Shown: positions 17,901-26,147, counted from the stretch's first letter. The stretch is 64,000 bases of DNA from Actinobacteria bacterium HGW-Actinobacteria-2 (GCA_002841335.1 PHEY01000003.1:176196-240195), one strand, 5' to 3'. A program made the numbers and translations. Notes: generated by a model not told the origin, from the letters alone.

Positions 17901-19797
17901 AGCTGAAGTCCAGCGTGGAAGGAATCGCCGCGACCGTCCCGGAGAACCCACCGGTCGGCAGGTTGGGCGTGGCCTCGGTGAAGGTCGTGGTGACATCGCC
18001 CTTGGCGGCGCCCTGGGCGATCGCGGACAGGGTCACCGATCCCTTGGCCTGGGTGGTGTCGGTGCCTCCGGCGACCGGGATGTTGCCGCTGGTGAAGGGC
18101 ACCGTCCACGAGATCGGGTGACCGAAGGCATCGGTGGCGGTGACGCCGATGGTGTGCGTGCCGGCGGTCAGGCCGGCACCGATCTCCTGCCCGATGCTGA
18201 TCGGGTTGCCGTCGAGGGTGTAGGCCCAGCCGGTGGCCGAGCCCTGGTTGGTGATCTTGGTGCTGAAGGTCACCGGCTCGGAGATCGTCGCACCGGCTGC
18301 CGGCACGCTCGACTTCAGCGAGATATCGACCTGGCGGGCGCCACTGACGGTGTAGTTCAGCGCTGCGACCTGATCGGCGGTCAGCGCGGTGCTCCAGATG
18401 CGGGCGCCGGCCACCGTCGAGGGGGCGAGGAACTCGGGGTAGCCGCCCACCTTGGTGTCACCGCCGATGACGAAGTACTTGGCATCGTCCACCGGAGGGG
18501 TCAGGACGCCGGTGATGGCCATCGCGTCGGCGACCTGACCGTCGACGTACAGCTTGTAGACCGCACCGTCATAGGTGGCGACCACGGTGTGCCAGACACC
18601 GGTGGCCAGGCTCGAGCTGAGCACGCTGCGGTAGCCGCCGCCGATGTGGGCCATCGAGCCGATCTTGTCGCCGGAGGCGTAGACCGAGAAGCCGCCGGAG
18701 TTCTTGCCGGAGCAGACGTCCAACTCCGACGGGGTCGGGACGGGGCCGTTGAAGCGGAAGTCGCATTCGATGCTGAAGGTGTTCACCACGTTCGGCGTCT
18801 GGGCGGCGTCCCACGCGTTCGGAATCGGGTAGACCACGGCCTGGCCGACGCCGTCGAAGCTGGCGGCTTTGCGCCCGAGGGCAGCGTCGATGTCGATCTT
18901 CGGATCGGCGTACGGGTCCGGTGTTGCGCCGGTGGCCTGGTCGGTGAAGGAACCGCCGGCCAGGTCGACGTCGAGCACGTCCGCGGCGGGGACGGCCACC
19001 GGGGCGGCGGTATCGGCCGCGTACAAGGCGGCGACCTGGTCAGCGCTCAGCGCAGTGCTCCACAGGCGGGAGACCGCGACGCTGGAGGGGCTCCACTTTT
19101 CCGGTGCGGACGAGCCGGTGTCGGCGCCGATCACGAAGTAGCGCCCACCGGGCGGGGTGATCGGACCGGTGATGGCGGACTCGGTGACCAGGGCGCCGTT
19201 GAGGTACAGCTTGGTGGCCGCGCCGTCGTAGGTGGCCACGACGTGGTACCAGGTGTTCAGCTCCAGGGGCGTCGACAGGTAGCGGTAGCCGCCACCGATG
19301 TAGAAGGCCGAGCGGATCACCGGCTTCTTGCTGATGTAGTTGACCTGGATGCCGATGCCACCGGTCTGGATGCCCGAGCAGGCCTCCTGCTCGGACGTGG
19401 GCAAGGCGCTGCCGTCGTAGCGGAACCAGCATTCGACGGTCGCGGCGGCGGTCAGGTTGGGGGTGTTGGCGGAGTTCCAGGCGCTGGCCATGTCGTAGAA
19501 GTAGGCGCTGCCGGTGCCGTCGAAGGAGGCCACCACGTGGTTGAGGCTGCCGTTGGCGGTCAGCTTCGGGGTGCCGTAGGTCTTGTAGGTCCGGCCGGCG
19601 GCGTGGTCGATGGGTGAGCCGTTGCGGAAGTCGACATCGAAGATGTCGGCCTGGGGAACGGTGACATCAGCATGGGCGACGGTGGGGACAGAAACAGCAG
19701 TCCCCACGGCCAGCACGCTGGCAAGGCCGATCAGAACGGTCTTCAGGGATCGAAGCCGGCGCGGCGGAGCCGACCGGCTGGTGCGGACAGGTGGCAT
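14965..19797 (-). CDS. Large secreted LamG / metallophosphoesterase / Ig-repeat protein
   Basis: A 1610-residue exported protein. A signal peptide (SLKTVLIGLASVLAVGTAV, cleavage near AHA) is followed by two LamG/concanavalin-like domains (about 45-240 and 245-450), an Ig-like module (~470-570), and a calcineurin-type metallophosphoesterase domain (~765-1130) showing HWTDPQ (~773), TGDIINND (~840), GNHDNQ (~894), THSYL and GHIHG (~1040). FN3/Ig-like repeats then run to a Lys/Ser-rich C-terminal Ig fold. The ATG at 19797 follows GAGGAG. There is no LPxTG motif, so it is released or held non-covalently. It heads a coupled operon with the next two genes. Substrate is unknown. The LamG domains suggest glycan or cell-surface binding. 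Confidence 0.88.
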   Translation of the reverse strand: MPPVRTSRSAPPRRLRSLKTVLIGLASVLAVGTAVSVPTVAHADVTVPQADIFDVDFRNGSPIDHAAGRTYKTYGTPKLTANGSLNHVVASFDGTGSAYFYDMASAWNSANTPNLTAAATVECWFRYDGSALPTSEQEACSGIQTGGIGIQVNYISKKPVIRSAFYIGGGYRYLSTPLELNTWYHVVATYDGAATKLYLNGALVTESAITGPITPPGGRYFVIGADTGSSAPEKWSPSSVAVSRLWSTALSADQVAALYAADTAAPVAVPAADVLDVDLAGGSFTDQATGATPDPYADPKIDIDAALGRKAASFDGVGQAVVYPIPNAWDAAQTPNVVNTFSIECDFRFNGPVPTPSELDVCSGKNSGGFSVYASGDKIGSMAHIGGGYRSVLSSSLATGVWHTVVATYDGAVYKLYVDGQVADAMAITGVLTPPVDDAKYFVIGGDTKVGGYPEFLAPSTVAGARIWSTALTADQVAALNYTVSGARQVDISLKSSVPAAGATISEPVTFSTKITNQGSATGWAYTLDGNPISIGQEIGAGLTAGTHTIGVTATDAFGHPISWTVPFTSGNIPVAGGTDTTQAKGSVTLSAIAQGAAKGDVTTTFTEATPNLPTGGFSGTVAAIPSTLDFSYSDGVNFTSEQLAAGEKVASPSSHNLMPFQRFDVGVGSADADRMIRWSGQVDPQRTADLYVWNAASAAWVKLAGAAGQADADIVLSGKAPADAVDNGTVHVLVVALDPFADDLSSHDSSAGTPTEKDHFEKDSDYDFSFVHWTDPQYVTEGATGGSGKWPASPTYTTSSGVQSADEQAVWATAYQKALQWTADNAASKKIAYTANTGDIINNDLVNPDLTNTDGSLTYPGLNDQVDKENAFAAKEFKRLEGSGVVNQTIAGNHDNQVGAETGPTSRFSKAFSAASYYGQAKNWPAGASYHAWDETTDADGKTTTEGSDNQNNYVLFSAGGLDFVAVGLSYGVTKAEADWANSVFSRYPDRNGILITHSYLAAATAAKPDGRNVATTGDGSRLYQQVAAANPNVFLVLAGHIHGVGTNLKTYQTNTTQITHHTVEMLADYQNYQLPASKIFTHDTCPSCVIGADGSVDTNGDGTVDHKASDMLFFGAAYQRVLQFNVKNSTMSVDTYSPFFDAFGNTLNDPAARYNGAEDNFTVPVDLTSRKTSFATTGLSVFSPTATVIGSATVKSGFPASVAWTGLEAGKTYAWTATTKNADGTVVGSVNQFGGVFTASAQGTDTVAPVIDLPANTTVDQNTTFDALDKVKATDNTDGDVSASIQVAGSVNTATPGSYTLIYTAADANGNQAQAVRTVTVRALTVPDKQSTKVSAKDVTVVFGTSPELTGTVGPTDATGTVQFNSGEDELCRGTIVNGTATCTVSALPPTGTYPVTVDYSGDSTHLPSHTAIALKVTEPAVSRADTTTTGANLTITEGTPATLAVNVTGGATTPTGTVDVTEGSALLGRPGLVDGAGRLTFTGNGLSLGSHTLTLTYSGDTLHKPSQSTVTVTVVKAVSPAKTSVKISVKKTKSKLGVTVKVGPSAAKGTVRITIGTKSYRLSVKNGSVLKTVVRPKSSSVLIKVSFTPSDPATYAGSTATLRASLR

Positions 19798-20033
19798 CGA
19801 ACACTCCTCAGGGCATGGCGGAGCCGTCCTTGTGGGGGTGTGTTCGGGAGAGGCTCGGCATGATTCGGGCCTTGCTGGTGGCCCGCAGTCGTAGGCAACC
19901 AGGGCCGGGTGTACGACACTCCCGCGCCGGGTTGCCAGCGGGTAACAAGAGGTCGGACTTCTGCGTCGACCCAGGCCGTGCGATCCACCTCCGGCCCCCG
20001 GGGGGAACGGACGGGCGCCGACCGCCACCCCTG

Positions 20034-20066
20034 CTGCGTGAGCAGCGAGCGCGTCGAAACCACTGG
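20034..20066. repeat. Degenerate copy of the GTTTCGAC dispersed repeat
   Basis: The gene-free stretch 19798-20260 holds, besides the promoter of the 1610-residue protein gene, a diverged copy of the dispersed repeat (GTGAGCAGCGAGCGCGTCGA at 20038-20057, running into AACCACTGG). The rest of the stretch contains a 20-nt tandem repeat and a terminator, listed separately. Confidence 0.5.
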
Positions 20067-20119
20067 GCGTTGGATGGCGCCGGTCTTCGACCCCAAACAG
20101 CCTCAGGGGTACCCAGAAT

Positions 20120-20172
20120 CAACCAGCGGCGCCGACACGCAACCAACGGCGCCGACACGCAACTAGCGGCGC
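20120..20172. repeat. 20-nt tandem repeat, about 2.6 units
   Basis: CAACCAGCGGCGCCGACACG (20120-20139) is followed directly by a copy with one difference (20140-20159) and a partial third unit (20160-20172, CAACTAGCGGCGC). It lies in the gene-free stretch upstream of the secreted phosphoesterase operon and beyond the terminator of the HAD gene. It could vary in copy number by slippage. Confidence 0.7.
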
Positions 20173-20212
20173 AAAAAGGCTCGATGAGCACTCAGCCGGT
20201 TCGACCGGCGCA

Positions 20213-20258
20213 CGACTCGTCCCCCCGCTGGTTGACCAGCGAGCGGGGGGACGAGTCG
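20213..20258 (-). terminator. Strong hairpin terminator after the HAD phosphatase gene
   Basis: CGACTCGTCCCCCCGCT (20213-20229) pairs perfectly with AGCGGGGGGACGAGTCG at the other end (to 20258), with an inner short stem GGT-TG-ACC. It begins 3 nt past the stop of the minus-strand HAD gene, where a terminator is expected. There is no long T-run on either side. Confidence 0.75.
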
Positions 20259-20260
20259 AA

Positions 20261-21106
20261 TCAGACGATGGCGGCCAACCGGGAGCCTGCCCCGGTGCGA
20301 CTACGGCCGAACCAGCGCTCGAGTTCCTCGATCGTGCCACCCTCGGCGAAGGTGCCGGTGACGTGATCGGCGGCTGCCTGGACGTCGGCGCAGGCGTCGC
20401 CGACGGCGACCCCTCGTCCGGCCCAGGCGAGCATCTCGATGTCGTTGCGGCCATCACCGATCGCCAGGACGTCCGCTGCGGTGAACCCGAGCTCGCTGAC
20501 CACCTTCGTCAGGCCGGTGGCCTTGCTCACCCCTGCCGGAGCGATGTCGAGCCAGGCGCTCCAGCCGACGAAGTAGCTGACGCCCTTCAGGCCGAGCCGG
20601 TTGGCCAAGCGGATGAACTCCTCATCGGAGGAGTTCGGGTCGCGAACCACGATGCGGGTCACGTCACTGCCGGCCAACTCCTCGGGGCTGACCAACTCGA
20701 TCTCCCCGTGCAGCTCGCCCTCGGGGAACGGCTGGGTGATCCGGTAGCCGGTGCCGACCACCTCGGCGGCCAAGGCCGCACGCGGGTGTTCACGAAGCAC
20801 CTTCTCGATCACTTCTGAAGGATCGAAAGTGTGGGTCTGGACAACTTCAAAGGGAGGGAACTGCACCACCACGGCGCCGTTGGACGAAATCGCCGGGCCC
20901 GAGGGCAACTCCAGCTCCTCAAAGACCGGACGCGTGGCGTGCCAACTGCGTCCCGTCGTCAGGACGACCGGAACCCCGGCCATCGCTACGCGCCGAATAG
21001 CTCGACGCATCTCCTCTGGCAGCACTCCCTCGTGGTCGACGATCGTTCCGTCGATATCGAGCGCTACCACTCGCGGCTTCCAATCCGCGTAGTAACTGTT
21101 CTTCAT
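20261..21106 (-). CDS. HAD-superfamily (Cof-type) sugar/nucleotide phosphatase
   Basis: A 281-residue Cof-like phosphatase. Motif I VALDIDGTIVD is at about residues 14-24, motif II LTTGRSW near 50, motif III Lys in GVSKATGL near 200, and motif IV IGDGRNDIEML near 222, with a C2-type cap between. These cytoplasmic enzymes dephosphorylate small sugar phosphates, phosphoglycolate or pyridoxal phosphate, and the exact substrate cannot be inferred. I chose the ATG at 21106 because the upstream in-frame sequence is non-conserved in character and the HAD core begins 14 residues later. It is monocistronic, ending in a strong hairpin. Confidence 0.9.
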   Translation of the reverse strand: MKNSYYADWKPRVVALDIDGTIVDHEGVLPEEMRRAIRRVAMAGVPVVLTTGRSWHATRPVFEELELPSGPAISSNGAVVVQFPPFEVVQTHTFDPSEVIEKVLREHPRAALAAEVVGTGYRITQPFPEGELHGEIELVSPEELAGSDVTRIVVRDPNSSDEEFIRLANRLGLKGVSYFVGWSAWLDIAPAGVSKATGLTKVVSELGFTAADVLAIGDGRNDIEMLAWAGRGVAVGDACADVQAAADHVTGTFAEGGTIEELERWFGRSRTGAGSRLAAIV

Positions 21107-21260
21107 ATTGCTTCCAGGGTAGCGGTGCCTCCTGACAAGGCGGTTAACACGTGATGAATCCTGCTTAGCCGCTGAATCGACCCTAATCTGGAGCGTTGAG
21201 GGCCCGTTTGGCGTCCTCACGTGGCACCGAGAACGCCCGATTCGTCCCTGGGGACCCCGC

Positions 21261-22427
21261 TCACTCCTCGGCGGCATCCTCCGCCAGCCGCCTCGGCTGC
21301 ACCTGGGGCGCGGCCAGCCAAGCCGCCAGGGCTGTGGTGAGCGGGATGGTCACGACCAGTCCGATCGAGGCCACGAGGGTGGCGACGATCTCCTGGGCGA
21401 TGGTGTTGAAGGTGAGCAGCTGAAGGACGGTGAAGTTGAGCCGTGAGGCCAGGAGCAGCATGGCCATCGCCGTGCCCACGTAGGCGAAGGCGATGGTGTA
21501 GACCGTCGAAGCGATGTGGTCTCGGCCGATCCGCATCGCCTGGGTGAAGACGTCCGCGCGGCTCGCCTTTGGCGCAGCATCCCGAAGTTCCCAGACCGCT
21601 GACGCCTGGGTGATGGTGACGTCGTTGAGCACGCCGACCCCCGCCAGCACCATTCCGCACAGCAGGATGCCGCGAACATTGATCCCAGGGAACTGGGACG
21701 GTAACTGGGCCATCACCTCGTCCTGCAGCGGCGTCAGGCTGGTCGCCGGGATCGCCAACGCGGCCAGTGCCGCGACCAGCACGATCCCGGCGAAGGTGCC
21801 CAGGAGGGCGGTCGAGGTCTTCACCGAGATCCCGTGGGCGAGGTAGACCACCGCAAACATCACCACGGCCGCAGTGACCAGAGCCACCAAGAGTGGGTCT
21901 CCGCCCCCCGCGAGCGCGGGCAGGGTGAAGCCCCACACGATCGCCAGCGCTGTGGCCAGTCCCACCAGGGCGGCGAGCCCCTTCCAGCCGGCGACGAAGA
22001 CCACGGCCGCAACGAACAGCAGCGCCAGCAGCAGCAGCGGAGCGCCGCGCTCGAAGTCGAAGAAGGTGGCGCTGTGGTCGGGATTGATGATGACCTGGAC
22101 CCGCTGTCCCACGCGGGTGTCGCTCAGTGGGGCGCTCGCATCTGCCGGCACGTCCATGGTTGCGCCGCTGTCGAGAAGGACGACGAAGTGACCACCGGCA
22201 CCGTCATCGGGAACCAGGGTGGTGATAGTGCCTGCCGCCAGCGAGGCTGCTGGATCGAGCCAGTTCTGGAGTGCCGGCGCGTTACGCGGCCACAGGCCGA
22301 AGACACCGATACCGGCGGCCAGAGCCAGCACGGCCATCGCGATCACCAACGCCCGCTTGGCTGCCGGACGAGCGGGGCTGGGGCCGCGGTGGCTGTGGCC
22401 ATGACTCACGGCCGGGATCGCATCCAT
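21261..22427 (-). CDS. YibE/F-like membrane protein
   Basis: A 388-residue polytopic protein of the YibE/F-like family. A His-rich N-terminus (SHGHSHRG) precedes a first membrane segment (ALVIAMAVLALAAGIGVFGL), an extracytoplasmic beta-barrel-like part about 55-125 (TITTLVPDDGAGGHFVVLLD), then seven or so membrane segments with the family motif GMVLAGVGVLNDVTITQASAV near 250 and ALAAWLA at the end. Biochemical function is unknown. Family members are often linked to metal or toxin export only by context. The start at 22427 matches the His-rich N-terminus. Confidence 0.88.
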   Translation of the reverse strand: MDAIPAVSHGHSHRGPSPARPAAKRALVIAMAVLALAAGIGVFGLWPRNAPALQNWLDPAASLAAGTITTLVPDDGAGGHFVVLLDSGATMDVPADASAPLSDTRVGQRVQVIINPDHSATFFDFERGAPLLLLALLFVAAVVFVAGWKGLAALVGLATALAIVWGFTLPALAGGGDPLLVALVTAAVVMFAVVYLAHGISVKTSTALLGTFAGIVLVAALAALAIPATSLTPLQDEVMAQLPSQFPGINVRGILLCGMVLAGVGVLNDVTITQASAVWELRDAAPKASRADVFTQAMRIGRDHIASTVYTIAFAYVGTAMAMLLLASRLNFTVLQLLTFNTIAQEIVATLVASIGLVVTIPLTTALAAWLAAPQVQPRRLAEDAAEE

Positions 22428-22486
22428 GCATTGAGTATTGCGCGGGCGACCGCAGAGGTAAGGGTTGCCTCACTATTCGGCGCTGA

Positions 22487-23350
22487 TCAGGAGAACTTCG
22501 CCTTCAGTGCAGCGAAGTCGGCATCAGTGAGGCCTAGTCCGGCGCGCAGGTAGTTGTCGACGCTGCCGTAGCTGGTGGCCACCTGGTCGAGCCCGACCTT
22601 CAGAGTGCCGGCGCTCGCCGTGGAGGTGCGCAGGTACTCGCTCTGCACCTGGCCATCATCAGCGCCGAGGACGTACATCAGCATGGCGACCGCCCACCCC
22701 GTCCGGTCTCGCCCGAGCGCGCAGTGGATCAGCACCGTCCCGTGACTGGCGGCCGCGGTCTTCAGCGTCTTGGCGAAGGCCTCCCGGCGCACCGGGTCGG
22801 TGACGAAGTTGGCGTAGGAGCCGTTCGGGTCGATCGGGAAGTTGTAGCGGTTCACGCCGGGCAGCTTCGGATCGGGCGCGAGTTTGATCGCCGACGAGGT
22901 CCGCAGGTCGATGATCACCCCGCCCTTGAGTTCGGTGGTCAGCTTGAGCTTGTCGAGTTTGGTGGCCTTGCTCAGTGCGGCGGTGCGCAACAACATGCCG
23001 GGGGCGAAGCCGTAGCGGGCCAGCGCATCACGCTCATTGTTGATGCCGCTGAGCCTGAGCGTGGACGGGTAGAGGAACGTCTGCTTGCCGAGGGTGGAGT
23101 AGAAGACCTGGCCCTTGGCGAAGCGCTGCAGTCGCGCGGTGCGCCGACCGATCGTCGCGGAGACCCGCGCCGCTTCCGGGAGGCCGAACGTGGCGGTGCC
23201 GCCGGCGGCCTTCCAGGTGGTGTAGGTCTTGCCGACGATCGGGATTCCGTTGACCACGGTGCCGGCGGCGGCAGACGGAGGGGGCGCGACCAAAGCCGTC
23301 ACAAGCGCTACCACAAAGGCGGCGAAGAACCCCCGGACGACCTTGGCCAC
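22487..23350 (-). CDS. Secreted tyrosine-protein phosphatase with N-terminal LGFP-like region
   Basis: A 287-residue exported protein. The signal peptide (FFAAFVVALVTALVAPPPSA) is followed by an LGFP-type segment (GTVVNGIPIVGKTYTTWK ... ATFGLP, about 30-95) and a phosphatase domain of the PTP/DSP (Y_phosphatase3) type with the Cys-x5-Arg P-loop HCALGRDRTGW near residue 215, plus the upstream general-acid region. LGFP repeats are thought to bind the actinobacterial cell wall, so this probably acts outside the membrane on phosphoproteins or phosphoinositides. The start at 23350 opens directly on the signal peptide. Monocistronic. Confidence 0.87.
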   Translation of the reverse strand: MAKVVRGFFAAFVVALVTALVAPPPSAAAGTVVNGIPIVGKTYTTWKAAGGTATFGLPEAARVSATIGRRTARLQRFAKGQVFYSTLGKQTFLYPSTLRLSGINNERDALARYGFAPGMLLRTAALSKATKLDKLKLTTELKGGVIIDLRTSSAIKLAPDPKLPGVNRYNFPIDPNGSYANFVTDPVRREAFAKTLKTAAASHGTVLIHCALGRDRTGWAVAMLMYVLGADDGQVQSEYLRTSTASAGTLKVGLDQVATSYGSVDNYLRAGLGLTDADFAALKAKFS

Positions 23351-23581
23351 GTCCCCTCCTAATGCAGTCTCAATCTCACGCCTGCGGGCGCAAATAGTCC
23401 ATAGAGCCGCAGAACGGATCTAGGGCCAATGGTACGTACGGCTTCGTCTGGCGGATCCCGACGAGGTCGGCTCCTTGGGCCAGTCGACTGTCCAACCACC
23501 GAAGATCACACGGCCATCGAGCCTCCGGTGGGGCTTGTGGCTCTTCGGTGGCGTCAGCGGTGGGGGCCGGGGCGGGCCGGG

Positions 23582-24313
23582 TCAGCCGACGCGCCCGCCC
23601 AGGGTCAGCCCGATCAGCACCACGACGACTCCCATCACGGGCAGGGCGAGTGCGGCGGCGATCCGCGGCCAGCGGGATCCGGATCGGTGAGGGCTCCACG
23701 GGGCGACGACCGGGTCAAGGTCATTCCCGGGCTTGATCACCTGCGGGATGGTGCCGATCACCAGCGCACCCACTCCGACCACCCAGCCGACCCACTTCTC
23801 CGTGACCAGAGCCGGGTTAGGCAGCAGGATGATCAGCGCGGGAGTGGCGACAACAGCCACGGCGATCAGGATGCCGGCCACCACCCTCGAGCCGTCCCGA
23901 AGAATTCGCAGTAGCCAGACCGACAGTGTGGCGACCAGAGCGAGCAGCACAGTCACACCCAGGATGAAGCCCCACCGCCAGACCATCGAGTCGCCGGGTC
24001 GAGAGCTGGTGATGCCGAGCACCATCACGCCGAGCAACTGGACGACTGCCGGCAGCGCGCGGCGCAGCCGGGCGCCGGACGGCTCCTTCGCCTGGGTCAG
24101 CCCGAGTCCACGGGCATATTCGACAGGATCCCCGAAGGCCTCGGCGACCGCGTCTCCGCTGTCCACAGCGTGCGCTTCCACTTCGGCCAAGACCGATCCG
24201 ATGTCTCGTCCGGAGGCACCCTGCAGCCGCAGCTCGGTGACCAACCGTTCCACCCAGGCCGGCTCGACATGCGGCGCCAGCTGTGCCCAACTGGGGGTGT
24301 GTGTCCTACTCAT
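23582..24313 (-). CDS. Membrane protein paired with PadR (HAAS/DUF1700-like)
   Basis: A 243-residue protein with a cytoplasmic helical domain about 1-80 (WVERLVTELRLQGASGRDIG ... AEAFGDPVEYARGL), which resembles the HAAS/DUF1700 signalling domain commonly encoded after PadR genes, followed by five hydrophobic segments. The ATG at 24313 lies 5 nt after AGGAG and inside the end of the PadR gene (8-nt overlap), so it is translationally coupled. The GDPVEYARGL motif is the typical end of the HAAS repeat. Function is unknown. Pairing implies control by, or feedback on, the PadR regulator. Confidence 0.8.
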   Translation of the reverse strand: MSRTHTPSWAQLAPHVEPAWVERLVTELRLQGASGRDIGSVLAEVEAHAVDSGDAVAEAFGDPVEYARGLGLTQAKEPSGARLRRALPAVVQLLGVMVLGITSSRPGDSMVWRWGFILGVTVLLALVATLSVWLLRILRDGSRVVAGILIAVAVVATPALIILLPNPALVTEKWVGWVVGVGALVIGTIPQVIKPGNDLDPVVAPWSPHRSGSRWPRIAAALALPVMGVVVVLIGLTLGGRVG

Positions 24314-24653
24314 CATGACTCCTTTGTGCTGAGATGACGCCGGCGGCGAGGTCGGTGAAGGCCAGCCAGCGTGCGGCGTGGGTGTCGAAGTGCTCGCGGC
24401 CCTTGTCCGAGAGCTGGTAGTACTTGCGGCCGGGTCCGCTGTCGCCCTGGCGCCAGTCGATGTCGACCAGCCCGGCCTGCTCAAACCGACTGAGCAGGGG
24501 GTAGAGCGTCCCGCCCTTTACGGTGCCGAGCCCGACTGCCTGAAGGTCTTGGGCAATGGCGTAGCCATAGGTGCTGCCTCTGGAGATGACCGCAAGAACG
24601 CACAGCTCGAGAGCCCCGCGCAGCCACTCCACCGGCCAAGGTTCACTGTCCAT
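24306..24653 (-). CDS. PadR family transcriptional regulator
   Basis: A 115-residue winged-helix repressor. MDSEPWPVEWLRGALELCVL opens the HTH, with the motifs STYGYAIAQDL, TLYPLLSRFEQAGLV and GRKYYQLSDKGREH typical of PadR. I prefer the ATG at 24653 to the longer frame because promoter elements end 6 nt before it and the operator-like palindrome overlaps the upstream codons. The message would then be leaderless. It is co-transcribed and overlaps with the membrane protein gene downstream, a common PadR pairing. Confidence 0.9.
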   Translation of the reverse strand: MDSEPWPVEWLRGALELCVLAVISRGSTYGYAIAQDLQAVGLGTVKGGTLYPLLSRFEQAGLVDIDWRQGDSGPGRKYYQLSDKGREHFDTHAARWLAFTDLAAGVISAQRSHDE

Positions 24654-24691
24654 ACCTAGATCGTACGCCAATCTAGTTAGGCGCACAACCT
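24654..24691 (-). promoter_or_regulatory. padR promoter with overlapping operator palindrome
   Basis: Reading the minus strand: -35 TTGTGC, a 17-nt spacer, -10 TACGAT, then 6 nt to the ATG at 24653, so transcription probably starts at or next to the start codon. CTAGAT (24656-24661) and ATCTAG (24671-24676) form an inverted repeat, with a 9-nt gap, that covers the -10 and spacer. This fits PadR autorepression. Confidence 0.6.
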
Positions 24692-24695
24692 AGCG

Positions 24696-25964
24696 TCAGG
24701 GGCGCAAGTACTCCAGCCCGCCCAGGAACGGACGCAGCGCGGCCGGGATGTAGACCGATCCGTCGGCCTGCTGGTGGTTCTCCAGCAGCATGATGATCGT
24801 CCGGGTCATCGCGCACAGCGTCCCGTTGAGCGTGGCCAGCGAGCGGACGCCGTCGCCGTCCCGCATCCGGATGTTCAGCCGGCGTGCCTGGAACTCGGTG
24901 CAGTTCGAGGTCGAGGTGATCTCGCGATACTTTTCCTGGGTGGGCAGCCAGCCGTAGCAGTCGTACTTGCGCGCAGCGCTCAGGCCCAGATCACCGGAGG
25001 CGACTTCGAGCACCTGGAACGGAATCTCCAGCGCGGTGATGAACTCCTTCTCGAAGTTCAACAGCAACTGATGCTGCTCCTCGGCCTCGGACGGATCGCA
25101 GTAGACGAACATCTCGGCCTTGTCGAACCAGTGCACCCGGAAGATGCCCTTGGTGTCCTTGCCGTAGCTGCCAGCCTCGCGGCGGTAGCAGGGGCTGTAG
25201 CCGACGTAGCGGCGCGGCAGCGTGGCCGCATCCAGGATCTCGTCGGAGTGGAAGGCGGCCAGCGCCACCTCCGACGTGCCGACCAGGTACAGGTCGTCGG
25301 CGGGCAGGTGGTAGACGTCCTGAGCGGCCTGGCCGAGGAAGCCGGTGCCCTCCATCGCGGACGGCTTGACCAGCGCCGGCGGAATGACCGGGGTGAAGCC
25401 CCAGCTCATCGCCTTGCTCATCGCCAGGTTCAGCAGCGCGAACTCCAGCTGCGCGCCGATGCCGGTGAGGAAGTAGAACCGCGAGCCGGACACCTTGGCG
25501 CCACGCTCCATGTCGATGGCGCCGAGGGCCTCACCGATCTCGAGGTGATCTTTCGGCTCGAAGCCTTCGGCGGCGAAGTCACGCGGGGTGCCGATGGTTT
25601 CGACCACCACGAAGTCGTCCTCGCCACCACGCGGGACGTCGGCGAACACCGGGTTGGGCAGGGCCTTCATCAACTCGTCGAAGCGAGCTCCGGCCTCGTT
25701 GGACGCAGCCTCGGCTTCCTTCACACTGGCGGCCAGCTCCTTGGTGCGGGCCAGCAGCGCGGCCTTCTCCTCACCTTGGGCGCGGGCCACCAGCTTGCCG
25801 AGTTCCTTCTGCTCAGCCCGCTGGCTCTCGAACGACGCGATCGCCGTGCGTCGGGCCTCATCGGCGGAGATGAGGTCGTCCACCAGTTCCAGGGACTCGC
25901 CACGCGCCTCTTGGGCACGGCGAAGGAAGTCAGGGTCGGTACGCAGCAGCTTCGGGTCAATCAC
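24696..25964 (-). CDS. serS: Seryl-tRNA synthetase
   Basis: Charges tRNA-Ser (and tRNA-Sec if present) with serine. It has 422 residues: an N-terminal tRNA-binding coiled coil about 25-105, then the class II catalytic core. Motif 2 [21 protein letters not shown] is complete apart from one substitution relative to typical RxE-containing forms, and motif 3 [20 protein letters not shown] is near 385-404. The start is the GTG at 25964, which gives the usual bacterial N-terminus V/M-IDPKLLR. No Shine-Dalgarno is evident, suggesting a leaderless message. No T-box is seen. Confidence 0.96.
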   Translation of the reverse strand: MIDPKLLRTDPDFLRRAQEARGESLELVDDLISADEARRTAIASFESQRAEQKELGKLVARAQGEEKAALLARTKELAASVKEAEAASNEAGARFDELMKALPNPVFADVPRGGEDDFVVVETIGTPRDFAAEGFEPKDHLEIGEALGAIDMERGAKVSGSRFYFLTGIGAQLEFALLNLAMSKAMSWGFTPVIPPALVKPSAMEGTGFLGQAAQDVYHLPADDLYLVGTSEVALAAFHSDEILDAATLPRRYVGYSPCYRREAGSYGKDTKGIFRVHWFDKAEMFVYCDPSEAEEQHQLLLNFEKEFITALEIPFQVLEVASGDLGLSAARKYDCYGWLPTQEKYREITSTSNCTEFQARRLNIRMRDGDGVRSLATLNGTLCAMTRTIIMLLENHQQADGSVYIPAALRPFLGGLEYLRP

Positions 25965-26147
25965 GGGCAATAGCCTAACGCTCGGGCGTGTCGCCTCCGG
26001 TCCATCGGTCAGCGCCGCCACTCCGCCTAGCGCCGCCCGCTCTGCCCGCTGCCCTCCTCACCCACCGACGGCTCGTCTGATCGTCGAAAGCTCGCCTTCA
26101 AGGGGGGCCGTCGATAGCTAAGGCGAACCCTCGGTGGACGGTGGGGG

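Noticed and set aside
15562..19617. Two long plus-strand frames (661 and 687 residues)
   Set aside because: They are antisense shadows of the 1610-residue secreted protein gene, whose motifs are clear on the minus strand.
25965..26147. T-box or terminator/antiterminator leader for serS
   Set aside because: No T-box sequence is visible. Only a weak 7-bp TCGCCTT/AAGGCGA pair is seen, and the start appears leaderless.
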